From Desertibaculum subflavum (GTDB lineage: Bacteria; Pseudomonadota; Alphaproteobacteria; Ferrovibrionales; Ferrovibrionaceae), in assembly GCA_003576705.1 (NCBI GenBank), contig QOZS01000006.1, positions 62,001-126,000 of the forward strand: a stretch of DNA of 64,000 nucleotides. The letters run 5' to 3'. The notes under the pieces are model-generated. The model saw nothing but the letters and a program-made list of their open reading frames with translations, made no database searches and had not been told where the DNA came from. Positions within the stretch are counted from its first letter, which is position 1; every line of letters starts with the position of its first letter. Shown in pieces: positions 41,924 through 51,196 of this stretch. The position numbers and the translations under genes were made by a program.

Positions 41924-41999
41924 ATGCCCGGAAAAACGGCCGGCAACCTGCCACAGGGGGGGCGCCGCCGCAAGCTGCGTTCGGGCGTGGCTGTGCTGC

Positions 42000-42473
42000 T
42001 CAGCTGACGACCTTCCAGGTGCCGTCGGGCTGCCGGCAGGCGGTGCCGTAGGCCTGTTCCTGGCGGCCGCCGATCATCACCGTCTGGGTGAACTCACGGC
42101 AATATTGGCCGGTCTGCGTCTGGTAGGCGGGCTGCGGGGTGGTCCAGCCCGCATGGCCGCTATCCGGATTGCGCCATTCGACCGGCTGGCCGGACCGCCC
42201 GGATTCCAGCGCCCGGTGGCTGGCCCGCTCGGCATAGAGCTGGTCCGACTTGTCGAGCGACCTGCCGACCTCGCCGCCGAGCAGGGCGCCGAGCAGCGTG
42301 CCGGCACCGACCGCGACGAGGCGCCCGGTGCCGTGGCCGATCTGCGAGCCGGCGAGGCCGCCCAGGCCGGCGCCGACCAGGGTGCCGCCGGTCTGCTTCG
42401 GACCGTAGGAATCGGCGCAGGCGCCCAGCCCCAAGGCCAGGATGGCAACCGCACCGATAGCGAACTTACGCAT
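42000..42473 (-). CDS. RT0821/Lpp0805-family surface lipoprotein (glycine-zipper)
   Basis: The 157-residue protein starts with a lipoprotein signal, lipobox LGAC (C19). A glycine-zipper 2TM-like stretch (about 29-72, [13 protein letters not shown]...) and a C-terminal domain ending [17 protein letters not shown]...[14 protein letters not shown] match RT0821/Lpp0805-type outer-membrane antigens related to the rickettsial 17-kDa antigen. It is probably an outer-membrane lipoprotein. The frame is open far upstream on the minus strand, but only the lipoprotein start is plausible. It is divergent from pdxH. Confidence 0.92.
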   Translation of the reverse strand: MRKFAIGAVAILALGLGACADSYGPKQTGGTLVGAGLGGLAGSQIGHGTGRLVAVGAGTLLGALLGGEVGRSLDKSDQLYAERASHRALESGRSGQPVEWRNPDSGHAGWTTPQPAYQTQTGQYCREFTQTVMIGGRQEQAYGTACRQPDGTWKVVS

Positions 42474-42641
42474 GGGATTTCCCCGCGATTGGAACGATTT
42501 CGCGGGGCGAAGCTTCGGCACCGAAACATGGCGGCGGCCGGCTACGATCATGGCAGAAAGGTGACGCTGGCGAGCGTCGCCGGCGGCGGCGCTGGCCGTG
42601 CACGCTGCATTGCGGCATGGTGGGGCCGGCGGAAAGGTGCC

Positions 42642-43232
42642 ATGCAGAATGTGAGCTTGCGCGATCCGATCGAGCTGTTCGGCGAGTGGCTTGCCGAGGC
42701 CGAGAAGACGGAGCCGAACGATCCCAACGCCGTTGCCCTGGCGACGGCGGATGCGGAGGGATTCCCCTCGGTGCGCATGGTGCTGCTCAAGGGCTTCGAC
42801 GAGGCGGGCTTCGTCTTCTACACCAACTATGAGAGCCGCAAGGGCGGCGAGCTCCAGGCCAACCCGAAGGCGGCGCTCTGCTTCCACTGGAAGAGCCTGC
42901 GCCGCCAGGTGCGCGTGCGCGGGACGGTCTCGCCGGTGACGCCGGAGGAGGCGGACGCCTATTTCGCCAGTCGGGCCCGCGACAGCCAGATCGGCGCCTG
43001 GGCCTCGGCGCAGTCGCGTCCGATGCAGGGCCGCTTCGAGCTGGAGAAGGCGGTGGCGCGCTATGCGGCGAAGTTCGCCATCGGCCGCATTCCGCGCCCG
43101 CCGCACTGGTCCGGCTTCCGCATCGCGCCGATCGAGATCGAGTTCTGGCGCGACCGGCCGTTCCGGCTGCACGAGCGCCACCTCTACCGCCGCGAAGGTG
43201 ACGTGTGGAAAGCGGAAACGCTCTTCCCGTGA
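42642..43232 (+). CDS. pdxH: Pyridoxamine/pyridoxine 5'-phosphate oxidase
   Basis: This FMN-dependent enzyme makes pyridoxal 5'-phosphate from PNP or PMP. It has 196 residues. Landmarks are the N-terminal [37 protein letters not shown] (FMN and substrate site, about 47-70) and the C-terminal [22 protein letters not shown]. The Met at 42642 is chosen with a GGAAAGG ribosome site; the longer open frame upstream is not like the family. Its stop overlaps the start of a metal-efflux gene by 4 nt. Confidence 0.96.
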   Translation: MQNVSLRDPIELFGEWLAEAEKTEPNDPNAVALATADAEGFPSVRMVLLKGFDEAGFVFYTNYESRKGGELQANPKAALCFHWKSLRRQVRVRGTVSPVTPEEADAYFASRARDSQIGAWASAQSRPMQGRFELEKAVARYAAKFAIGRIPRPPHWSGFRIAPIEIEFWRDRPFRLHERHLYRREGDVWKAETLFP

Positions 43233-44149
43233 CCGGTCTCGGCGAAGCGGAGGCGCGCACGGCGCGCCTGCTCCGGCGCGCCACCTATGCGGCGGTCGGC
43301 ACCGCCCTTGTGCTGGTGGCGGTGAAGACGGCCGCCTGGTTCATGTCCGGCTCGGTGGCGGTGCTGAGCTCGTTGGTCGATTCGGTCGCCGATTTCGCCG
43401 CCTCGGGCATCAACCTGCTGGCCGTCCGGCATGCCTTGACGCCGGCCGATCGCGAGCATCGCTTCGGACACGGCAAGGCGGAGCCGCTGGCCGGGCTCGG
43501 CCAGGCCGCGTTCATCGCCGGCTCGGCCGTGTTCCTCGGCCTGGAGGCGACCGACCGGCTACTGAACCCGCATCCGATCAGCCATGCGCCGGTGGCGATC
43601 GGCGTCATGCTGTTTTCGCTGGCGATGACCTGCGGGCTGATTCTGGTGCAGCGCCATGCGGTGCGCGCGACCCGCTCGATCGCAGTTCAGGCCGATTCGG
43701 TGCACTACGCCTCCGACTTCCTGTCCAACGGCGCCACCATCCTGGCGCTGGTGCTGGCCACGCAGGTCGGCTGGATCTGGGCCGATCCGGTTCTCGGCGT
43801 GGTCGTTGCCGGCATCATCCTGTGGACCGGTTTCGGCATCGCCCGCACGGCGCTGGATCAGCTGATGGACCGCGAGCTGCCCGACGACGACCGCGCGCGG
43901 GTGCGCGCCATCGCGCTCGCCCATCCCAAGGTTCAGGCGATCCACGACCTGAAGACGCGTGCCGCCGGCACCTCGCGCTTCATCCAGTTCCACCTCGAAC
44001 TGGATGGCGGCATGACCTTGAGCGAAGCGCATGTCATCGCCGATGAGGTGGAGGCGGCGGTGATGCAGGCCTTTCCCGGCACCGAGGTCATCATCCATCA
44101 GGACCCCGCCGGCATCGTCGAGCCGGACCGTGCCACGCACGCCGCCTGA
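43229..44149 (+). CDS. Cation diffusion facilitator (FieF-like) metal transporter
   Basis: It is predicted to export divalent metal (Zn, Fe or similar) by H+ exchange. At 306 residues it shows the CDF pattern: six transmembrane segments, D51-x3-D55 in the second segment (DSVADFAAS), the His/Asp pair in [12 protein letters not shown] in the fifth, and a C-terminal cytoplasmic domain with a conserved ligand His. GTG at 43229 overlaps the pdxH stop (GTGA); the GTG at 43205 is another option. Its 3' end overlaps the next gene by 20 nt. Confidence 0.93.
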   Translation: MTGLGEAEARTARLLRRATYAAVGTALVLVAVKTAAWFMSGSVAVLSSLVDSVADFAASGINLLAVRHALTPADREHRFGHGKAEPLAGLGQAAFIAGSAVFLGLEATDRLLNPHPISHAPVAIGVMLFSLAMTCGLILVQRHAVRATRSIAVQADSVHYASDFLSNGATILALVLATQVGWIWADPVLGVVVAGIILWTGFGIARTALDQLMDRELPDDDRARVRAIALAHPKVQAIHDLKTRAAGTSRFIQFHLELDGGMTLSEAHVIADEVEAAVMQAFPGTEVIIHQDPAGIVEPDRATHAA

Positions 44150-45704
44150 CCCGGTGCCGGTGGCCGAAGGCGACCAGGCGGCGGCCATTGCGTTTCTGTC
44201 CGATCCAGCCAGCTGGCCGCCGCCGGCGGAGGCGGTCGAACGGATCGAGACACACGGGGCGCTGGTCTTCCTGGCCGGCGATCTCGTGCTGAAGATGAAG
44301 CGCGCGGTCGGCTTCGACTGGATGGATTTCTCCACGATCGACAAGCGTGCCGCCGCCACCGCGGCCGAGGTCGAGCTCAACCGCCGCACCGCGCCGACCA
44401 TCTATCTGGGCCAGCGCTGGATCACCCGCGAGGCCGACGGCCGCCTGGCGCTGGACGGTTCGGGCACGCGGATCGAACCCCTGGTCGCCATGCGCCGCTT
44501 CCCGCAAGAGGCCCTGTTCGACCATCTGGCGGCCGAGGGCAAACTCGACCCGGCGCTGGTCGAGCGGCTGGCCGACAGCGTCGCGGAGTTCCATGCGGCT
44601 GCGGCGCCGAAGCCGGATTCCGGTGGCGTTGCCATGCATCGCGGCGTGATCCTGACCGCGTGTGAAAGCCTGGCCGCCAATGGCGGCTTCCTGGAGCGCG
44701 CGCGGATCGATCGGTTGCGCACCGACATGCTGGCAGCGCTCGATCGCGTCGGCCCTCTGCTGGAACGACGTCGAAGCGAAGGACGCGTCCGGCATTGCCA
44801 CGGCGACCTGCACCTTCGGAACATCGTGCTGCTCGACGGCGCGCCGGTGCCGTTCGACTGCATCGAGTTCAATCCGGCCTTCGCCGAGATCGACGTGCTC
44901 TACGATCTCGCCTTCCTGGTGATGGATCTGGTGCATCGCGGCCTGGCGCCGCTCGGCAACATCGTTCTGTCGCGCTATCTCGCGGTGACGGCGGATCTGG
45001 AGGGCCTGGCGGCATTGCCGCTCTTCCTCGCCACGCGTGCGGCGGTGCGTGCCTATGTCGCGGCGATTGCCGCCGGAACGGTGGCGGGGCCTGATGCGGC
45101 CGAGGCGCAGCGGGCGGAGGCGGGTGCCTATCTCGACCGCGCGCTCGATTTCCTGCGACCGCCTGGGCCGCGGCTGCTTGCCGTCGGCGGCCTGTCCGGC
45201 ACCGGCAAGACCACTCTCGCGCGCGCTTTGGCGCCGCGCCTCGACGGCGCGCCGGGGGCGGTGGTCCTGCGCAGCGACGAGATCCGCAAATGCCTGCTCG
45301 GCCGCCTGCCGACCGAACGGCTGGCGCCCGAGGACTACGCACCGGAGCTCTCGCCCCGGGTCTACGCCGCCCTGCGCGAGCGCGCCGGCGCGGCCTTGGC
45401 GGCCGGCCGCGCCGTCGTGGTCGATGCGGTACACGCCCGGCCGGAGGAGCGCAGCGCGATCGAAGCGGTGGCGACCGCTGCGGGCGTGCGGTTCGACGGG
45501 CTCTGGCTCGAGGCGCCCCGGGCCACGCTGACGGCGCGGCTGGCGCACCGGCAGGGCGACGCGTCGGACGCCACCGCCGCCGTGCTGCAGGAGCAATATG
45601 GTTACGATACCGGGCCCATCACTTGGCGCCGGATCGAGACCGGCGGGGAGGTGGCGCAGATCGTCGACCATCTGGCGGCCGGGCTCGACCTCACGAGCGG
45701 TTGA
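44130..45704 (+). CDS. Fusion of aminoglycoside-phosphotransferase-fold domain and P-loop kinase domain
   Basis: This 524-residue protein joins an APH-like kinase-fold domain (about 30-300), with HGDLHLRN at 224-231 and FDCIEFNP at 242-249, to a P-loop domain (about 345-510) with Walker A GGLSGTGKTT at 353-362. Such fusions are known in proteobacteria, but substrate and role are not settled. It is not evidence of aminoglycoside resistance. GTG 44130 is used; GTG 44154 is possible. It overlaps the CDF gene by 20 nt, so the three genes pdxH, CDF and this one appear coupled. Confidence 0.88.
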   Translation: MPRTPPDPVPVAEGDQAAAIAFLSDPASWPPPAEAVERIETHGALVFLAGDLVLKMKRAVGFDWMDFSTIDKRAAATAAEVELNRRTAPTIYLGQRWITREADGRLALDGSGTRIEPLVAMRRFPQEALFDHLAAEGKLDPALVERLADSVAEFHAAAAPKPDSGGVAMHRGVILTACESLAANGGFLERARIDRLRTDMLAALDRVGPLLERRRSEGRVRHCHGDLHLRNIVLLDGAPVPFDCIEFNPAFAEIDVLYDLAFLVMDLVHRGLAPLGNIVLSRYLAVTADLEGLAALPLFLATRAAVRAYVAAIAAGTVAGPDAAEAQRAEAGAYLDRALDFLRPPGPRLLAVGGLSGTGKTTLARALAPRLDGAPGAVVLRSDEIRKCLLGRLPTERLAPEDYAPELSPRVYAALRERAGAALAAGRAVVVDAVHARPEERSAIEAVATAAGVRFDGLWLEAPRATLTARLAHRQGDASDATAAVLQEQYGYDTGPITWRRIETGGEVAQIVDHLAAGLDLTSG

Positions 45705-45768
45705 ACACGCGCCCCGTCGGCGTATCTTTGCGGTCCGGGAGACTTCACGAAGGAAGGTAGGGGCGCGC

Positions 45769-46635
45769 ATGCCGCAGATCCGCAAGATCACCGTGCCGCT
45801 GTCGGGGCACGAGATCGACGAGCCGGTGCTGGACACCGCCTTCGCCGTCGCCAAGCGCTTCGACGCCAATCTGCGCGCCGCCCTGATCCTGGCCGATCCG
45901 CGCGACGCGGTCGCCTTCGTCGGCGAGGGCATGACCAGTGCGATGCTGGAGCAGATCATGCTGTCGGCCGAAAGCGAGGGGAAGGACAAGGCCGGCAAGA
46001 CGCGGGCCCTGTTCGAGACCCTGCGCCAACGCTATGGCTGCCCCGACATTCTGCCGCCGGCCGGCACCGGCTATGGCTGTCACTATTTCGAGCGGGTCGG
46101 CCGCGAGGACGAGATCGTGGCGCAACGCGGCCGGCTCTGCGACCTGCTGGTCGCCGGCCGGGTGCGGACCAACGATGCCAATGCGCCGCATCTCGCGCTG
46201 GAAGCGGCGCTGCGCGAGACCGGCCGGCCGGTCCTGGTCGTGTCGACCACGGCGCCGGCGGATTTCGGCAAGACCATAGCGATCGCCTGGAACGGCTCGA
46301 TCGAAGTCAGCCGCGCCATCATCATGGGCATGCCCTTCCTGGAACGGGCCGAGCGCGTGATCGTCCTCTCGGTCGAAGGCGACACCGAATACGGCCCGCC
46401 GGGATCCGACCTCCTCGAATATCTCGGCTGGCACGGCATCACCGGCCAGGCCGTGGCGGTGAAGTCGAGCGAGCGCGGCCAGGGCCAGGCCCTGCTCGCC
46501 GCCGCGGAAGCGGCGAAGGCCGATATGATGTTCATGGGCGCCTATACGCGGAGCCATATGCGCCGCCTGATCTTCGGTGGCGTGACCGCCTATATGCTGG
46601 ACCATGCGCCGTTCCCGCTGCTGATGACGCATTGA
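45769..46635 (+). CDS. Universal stress protein (double UspA-type)
   Basis: The 288-residue protein is about twice the length of a UspA domain. The first half (about 1-140) and second half (about 150-288) follow the Usp alpha/beta pattern; FMGAYTRSHMRRLIFGGVT near the C-terminus is the typical G-x(2)-G-x(9)-G-like ATP-loop region. A strong AAGGAAGGTAGGGG ribosome site precedes the ATG. The next gene begins 34 nt after its stop. Confidence 0.9.
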   Translation: MPQIRKITVPLSGHEIDEPVLDTAFAVAKRFDANLRAALILADPRDAVAFVGEGMTSAMLEQIMLSAESEGKDKAGKTRALFETLRQRYGCPDILPPAGTGYGCHYFERVGREDEIVAQRGRLCDLLVAGRVRTNDANAPHLALEAALRETGRPVLVVSTTAPADFGKTIAIAWNGSIEVSRAIIMGMPFLERAERVIVLSVEGDTEYGPPGSDLLEYLGWHGITGQAVAVKSSERGQGQALLAAAEAAKADMMFMGAYTRSHMRRLIFGGVTAYMLDHAPFPLLMTH

Positions 46636-46669
46636 GCGTCGGCTGCGCCGCGACGAGACGGGGGTGGGG

Positions 46670-47560
46670 ATGAGTTCTGCGGCGGCTTTTCGCGAACGTT
46701 TGCGGCGACCGCCGATCCTGGTGGCGCCGGGCGTGTTCGACGCGCTCGGAGCGCTGATCGCCGAGCAGGCCGGATTCGAGGCGCTGTACCTCTCCGGCGC
46801 CAGCCTCGCCTATACGCGGCTCGGCCGGCCGGATATCGGCCTCGTGTCGCTGGCGGAGCTCGCCCAGGCGGTCGGCCAGATCCGCGAACGCGTCGCGCTG
46901 CCGCTGATCGTCGATGCCGATACCGGCTTCGGCAACGCGCTCAACGTCCAGCGCACGGTGAGCCTGCTGGAGCGCGAGGGCGCCAGCGCCATCCAGCTCG
47001 AAGACCAATCCAGCCCGAAGCGCTGCGGCCATCTCGACGGCAAGTCGCTGATCAGGACGGGCGAGATGGTCGGCAAGATCAGGGCGGCGGTGGATGCTAG
47101 GCGGAGCGGCGACACGATCATCGTCGCGCGCACCGATGCGATCGCCGTCGAGGGTTTCGCGGCGGCCATCGAACGCGCGGAGCGGTATCTCGAAGCCGGT
47201 GCCGACGTGCTGTTCGTCGAGGCGCCGCCGACGCGCGAGCGGCTGGCGGAAATCGGCGCCGGTCTCGGCCGGCGGGTCCCGGTGCTGGCCAACATGGTCG
47301 AGGGCGGCAAGACGCCCCTCGCCGGCGCCGCCGAGCTGGAGGCCATGGGCTTCCGCATCGTGATCTTTCCGGGCGGGCTGGTGCGGACCGTGGCCAAGGC
47401 GGCCACGGAGTATTTCGCGGCGCTGCGCCGTGACGGCTCCGCCGAAGCGACGCGCGGGCGCATGTTCGATTTCGCCGGCCTCAACGGCGTGCTGGGTACG
47501 GCCGCCATGCTCGAACACGGCGCGGCGTATGACGGCGAGCGCTTCGTCGACGTCCGATGA
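46670..47560 (+). CDS. Isocitrate lyase/PEP mutase superfamily enzyme
   Basis: It has 296 residues. The metal loop DADTGFGN (about 82-89) and the signature K117-R-C-G-H121 place it in the isocitrate lyase/PEP mutase superfamily, closest by length to 2,3-dimethylmalate lyase, oxaloacetate decarboxylase and methylisocitrate lyase types. No neighbouring pathway gene fixes the substrate, so it is left unnamed. ATG 46670 is preferred; GTG 46664 is also possible. Its stop overlaps the YihY gene by 4 nt. Confidence 0.9.
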   Translation: MSSAAAFRERLRRPPILVAPGVFDALGALIAEQAGFEALYLSGASLAYTRLGRPDIGLVSLAELAQAVGQIRERVALPLIVDADTGFGNALNVQRTVSLLEREGASAIQLEDQSSPKRCGHLDGKSLIRTGEMVGKIRAAVDARRSGDTIIVARTDAIAVEGFAAAIERAERYLEAGADVLFVEAPPTRERLAEIGAGLGRRVPVLANMVEGGKTPLAGAAELEAMGFRIVIFPGGLVRTVAKAATEYFAALRRDGSAEATRGRMFDFAGLNGVLGTAAMLEHGAAYDGERFVDVR

Positions 47561-48855
47561 GCGCAACGGCGGCGCCCGAGTTTCGCGAAGGGTTTGCCCG
47601 GCGCTACGCGCTCGACGATGGCGTGCGCTTCGCCCGCTACACCTTGGCACGCTTTTTCGGCGATAACGGTCTGCAGCTCGCCGGGTCGCTGACCTATACG
47701 ACGCTGCTCGCGGTCGTACCCACCGCCGTCGTGGGATTCGCGACGCTCGCGGGCGTGCCCGCCTTCGAGCCGTTCCGCGAACAGATCCTGGAGGCGGTGT
47801 TCACCAACCTGCTGCCGGATGCGATGGTGACCGTGCAGACGGAGTTCAACCGCTTTGCCTCCAATGCCGGCAAGCTGGGCCTCGCCGGCCTCGCCGGCAT
47901 GATGGTGACCGCCATATTGACGCTGTCTGCCATCGAAGGCGCGTTCAACACCATCTGGCGCGTTCGCGAAAGGCGGGGGCTGGCCGCCCGGCTGGCCATC
48001 TACTGGGCGATCCTGACCCTTGGACCGCTGCTGTTCGGGGCCAGCATTTCGCTGACCAGCTATGTCTACACGGCGGCGCGCACGGCCGGGATCGAGGGCT
48101 ATGCGCCGGGCTGGCTCCGGCCGGCAGCCTTCGCGCCGGTGGCGGTCGCCTGGCTCGGCTTCGCCTGGCTCTACTTCACCTTGCCGAACCGTGCCGTGCG
48201 CCCCCTGCACGCCCTGATCGGCGGCGGCGTGGCGGCAATTCTGTTCGAGGGGCTGAAGCGCGGCTTCGCCTGGTACGTCACCGCCTTTCCGACCTATCAG
48301 GCGATCTACGGCGCGCTGGCGGCAATCCCCATCCTGCTGGTTTGGACCTATCTCGCCTGGTCGGTGACCTTGTTCGGCGCGCTGATCACCGCCTCGCTGC
48401 CCGATTGGCGGCATCGCGCGCGCCTCGGCACGGGGGCCGGACAGGGTCCGGCGCCCAGGCTCGCCATCGCGCTCGCGCTGCTCGCGACGCTCCGCCAGGC
48501 GGCACGCAACGGCCAGCAGATTCGCCGGCGCGAGCTGATGGCGGTCAGCGAGGCGCCGCCCGATATCGAGGACGATGTGCTGGACAAGCTGCAGCAGACG
48601 CGCTTCGTGGCGCGTACCGGCCGGGATCGGTGGATGCTGGCGCGGGATCTCGCCGCCGTCACCCTCTATGACCTGCTGGCCGCGCTGGAGCTGGTGCCGT
48701 TCGGCGGCGACGTCACGGCCGAGCAGGAATGGGCGGTGCCCTATCGCGACATCGTGTTCCGGGTCGATGCCGACCAGCGCGATCTTATGGCGGTGCCGCT
48801 GGATCGGCTGCTTGCCGGCGTTCTGCCGACGCATGACAAGGTCGTGGCGGCTTGA
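47557..48855 (+). CDS. YihY/BrkB-family inner-membrane protein
   Basis: This 432-residue protein has about six transmembrane segments in its first 290 residues, with the characteristic FFGDNGLQLAGSLTYTTLLAVVP start. The long C-terminal part (about 300-432) is a soluble winged-helix-like extension often seen in YihY proteins. It was once called RNase BN, which is not correct for this family. The role is unknown. The start overlaps the previous gene by 4 nt (ATGA). Confidence 0.9.
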   Translation: MSATAAPEFREGFARRYALDDGVRFARYTLARFFGDNGLQLAGSLTYTTLLAVVPTAVVGFATLAGVPAFEPFREQILEAVFTNLLPDAMVTVQTEFNRFASNAGKLGLAGLAGMMVTAILTLSAIEGAFNTIWRVRERRGLAARLAIYWAILTLGPLLFGASISLTSYVYTAARTAGIEGYAPGWLRPAAFAPVAVAWLGFAWLYFTLPNRAVRPLHALIGGGVAAILFEGLKRGFAWYVTAFPTYQAIYGALAAIPILLVWTYLAWSVTLFGALITASLPDWRHRARLGTGAGQGPAPRLAIALALLATLRQAARNGQQIRRRELMAVSEAPPDIEDDVLDKLQQTRFVARTGRDRWMLARDLAAVTLYDLLAALELVPFGGDVTAEQEWAVPYRDIVFRVDADQRDLMAVPLDRLLAGVLPTHDKVVAA

Positions 48856-48895
48856 CCTTGCGCGCGATCCCGATCGGGCGCTAGTTTCGCGCCGT

Positions 48896-49080
48896 CGACG
48901 GTTCCCGAAAGGGATTGAAAGGGAACAGGGAAGAGGCGGCGACGCCTCGCGCCCTGGCTGCCCCCGCAACTGTGAGCGGCGAGCCGGCTTCCGCAATAGG
49001 CCACTGGCGCGGTCCATATCGGACCTCGCTGGGAAGGCCGGAAGCCGGCAGCGACCCGCGAGCCAGGAGACCTGCCGTCG
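48896..49080 (+). promoter_or_regulatory. Cobalamin (B12) riboswitch
   Basis: The sequence carries the expected landmarks in order: CCGAAAGGG..GAAAGGGAA near the start, the core GCCCCCGCAACTGTGAGC at about 48959-48976, CCACTGG, GGGAAGGC, and the B12 box AGCCAGGAGACCTGCC at 49061-49076. The ends CGACGG (48896-48901) and CCGTCG (49075-49080) can pair as the closing helix. It precedes btuB by about 220 nt. The remaining leader (49081-49303) has no clear terminator; control is more likely at translation or by a long-range switch. A GTG with a strong GGGGGAGAG site is at 49174. Confidence 0.94.
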
Positions 49081-49303
49081 CGCGTCGCCCACCGTTGGAC
49101 GGGGTTCTTCCATCGGTCCGGTTCACCCGCGCGCGGCGACGACGGGACGTGTGGTCGCGATCGGGGGAGAGCCGTGAGGGTTCACCGCCTTGAGGATGCT
49201 GTCGGACCGTTGATGCCACCCGGCGCGTGCCGGTTGGTGGCGCGTGGGGCAATCGGGCCGTCTCGCCCGGCTGTGGGCTTCTTCCAACTCGGAGGGAGTC
49301 CTC

Positions 49304-51196
49304 ATGCACAAGTCATCCATCCCCGGAACGATACACTTGCTGTTGCTCGCGTCCGGCCCGGCCGCGGCGCAGGAAGTCAGCCTGCTGCCGGCGCTGGTCG
49401 TCACCGCCTCGCGCATCGAGACGCCGCTCGCCAGTGTCGGGAGCTCGGTCACGGTGATCGATCGCGAGCAGCTCGACCAGCGCCGGACCCGCGCGGTGTC
49501 GGACATTCTGCGTGAGGCGCCGGGCCTTGCGATCAACCGCTCGGGCGGTCTCGGTGCGTCGACCCAGCTCCGCATCCGCGGCGCCGAGGCGAACCACACC
49601 CTGGTCCTGATCGACGGCATCGAGGTGAACGATGTCGCCTTCGGCAGCGAGTTCGATTTCGGCCAGCTCTTGGCCGAGGACGTCGAGCGCATCGAGATCG
49701 TCCGCGGCGCGCAGAGCGCGCTGTGGGGATCGGACGCCATCGGCGGTGTCGTCAACATCATCACGCGGAAGGGCGAGGGCCCGCCGCGCGCCCGCCTGGC
49801 CGGTGAAGCGGGCACGCGCGAAACCTACCAGGCCTCGGGCGGGCTGTCGGGCAGCGGCGAGCAGTATCACTACGCGCTGTCGGTCAATCGCTTCGGCACC
49901 GCGGGCATCTCCGCCGCCGACAAGCGCGACGGCAATGGCGAGGAGGATTCCTTCCGGAATACCAGCGGGTCGCTCAGGGCCGGCATCAACCCGACCGAGT
50001 TCGTCAGCTTCGATGTCGTCGGGCGCATCGAGACGGCGCGCGGCCAGACCGACGGCTTCGCCCCGGTGGCGAACGTCGTCGACGACCGCTCGCGCTACGC
50101 GTACATGCGCCGCTACGGTCGCGCGCAAGGAATGCTGAAGCTGTTCGACGACATGTGGGAGCATCGGCTGGGCGCCGCCATCGCCGATACCGACCACTCC
50201 TTCTACGACGACAGTGGCGCGCTCTCGACCAATGACGGTCGCAAGAAGAAGCTCGACTACCAGACGACGTTGCATCTCGACATGCCCGGCTTCGCGCGCG
50301 CGAGCCACGCGCTCACCTTCGCAGCGGAGCGCGAGCGCGAGGAGATCGCGTCGATCAGCGCCTTCTCCAGCGTGGTCCGCTCGGCGGTGAATTACGGCTA
50401 TGTCGGCGAATATCGCGTCACCCTGTTCGACGACCTTGCGCTCAGCGGGGCGCTGCGCTTCGACGACAACGACATCTTCGAGAACGCGACCACCTACCGG
50501 CTGACCGCGTCCTATCGCGTCACCGATTGGGGCACCCGGTTCAAGGCCTCGCATGGCACCGGCGTCAAGAATCCCACGATGTTCGAGCTGTTCGGCTTCA
50601 CTTCGACCTTCAACGGCAATCCGAACCTCAGGCCCGAGAAGGCCCGTACCTACGATGCTGGCATCGAGCAGCAGCTGCTCGGCGGCCGGCTGGTGGCGGA
50701 TGTCACCGGCTTTGCGAGCCGGATCCAGGATCTGATCACCGGTGCCGGCGCCACCTCGATCAATGTCGAGGGCATATCGAGGATCGAAGGCGTGGAGACG
50801 TCGCTGCGCTGGCAGGCGCTCGACTGGCTCCGCCTCGGCGCCAGCTATACCTTCATGGATCCGGAGGATGCCAACGGCCGCTGGCTGGTGCGTCGGCCCA
50901 AGCATATCGGCAGCGTCAACGCCACCGCGACCTTCGACGGCGGGCGCGGCACCTTCTTCCTCGGCGCCAAGTACAATGGCCCCAGCAAGGACTTGACCTT
51001 CGACGCCATGTTCAACACGACGCGCGTGAAGCTGGACGGATACTGGCTGGTCGATGCCGCGGCGAGCTATGCCATCACCGAGCATGTCGAGCTGTTCGGG
51101 CGGCTCGAGAATCTGTTCAACGAGCATTACCAGGAGGTGTTCGGCTATGGGTCGCTCGGGTTCGGCGCCTTTGCCGGATTGAGGATCCGCCTCTGA
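49304..51196 (+). CDS. btuB: TonB-dependent vitamin B12 receptor BtuB
   Basis: This 630-residue outer-membrane receptor has a signal peptide (about 1-22), a TonB-box-like LVVTA (about 31-35), a plug domain (about 40-160, with SVTVIDREQLD, LRIRGAEANHTLVLIDGIEVND and the end region VNIITRKG) and a beta-barrel ending GAFAGLRIRL. The B12 riboswitch upstream and btuFCD downstream make cobalamin the clear ligand. The ATG 49304 has a GGAGGGAG ribosome site; the longer frame upstream lacks it. Its stop overlaps the btuF start by 1 nt (TGATG). Confidence 0.94.
   Translation: MHKSSIPGTIHLLLLASGPAAAQEVSLLPALVVTASRIETPLASVGSSVTVIDREQLDQRRTRAVSDILREAPGLAINRSGGLGASTQLRIRGAEANHTLVLIDGIEVNDVAFGSEFDFGQLLAEDVERIEIVRGAQSALWGSDAIGGVVNIITRKGEGPPRARLAGEAGTRETYQASGGLSGSGEQYHYALSVNRFGTAGISAADKRDGNGEEDSFRNTSGSLRAGINPTEFVSFDVVGRIETARGQTDGFAPVANVVDDRSRYAYMRRYGRAQGMLKLFDDMWEHRLGAAIADTDHSFYDDSGALSTNDGRKKKLDYQTTLHLDMPGFARASHALTFAAEREREEIASISAFSSVVRSAVNYGYVGEYRVTLFDDLALSGALRFDDNDIFENATTYRLTASYRVTDWGTRFKASHGTGVKNPTMFELFGFTSTFNGNPNLRPEKARTYDAGIEQQLLGGRLVADVTGFASRIQDLITGAGATSINVEGISRIEGVETSLRWQALDWLRLGASYTFMDPEDANGRWLVRRPKHIGSVNATATFDGGRGTFFLGAKYNGPSKDLTFDAMFNTTRVKLDGYWLVDAAASYAITEHVELFGRLENLFNEHYQEVFGYGSLGFGAFAGLRIRL

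Noticed and set aside
44130..45704. Aminoglycoside resistance gene
   Set aside because: The APH-like fold is fused to a P-loop domain and sits with housekeeping genes; this family is not a resistance determinant.
47557..48855. Ribonuclease BN
   Set aside because: Old name for YihY/BrkB proteins; the sequence is a membrane protein with no nuclease motif.
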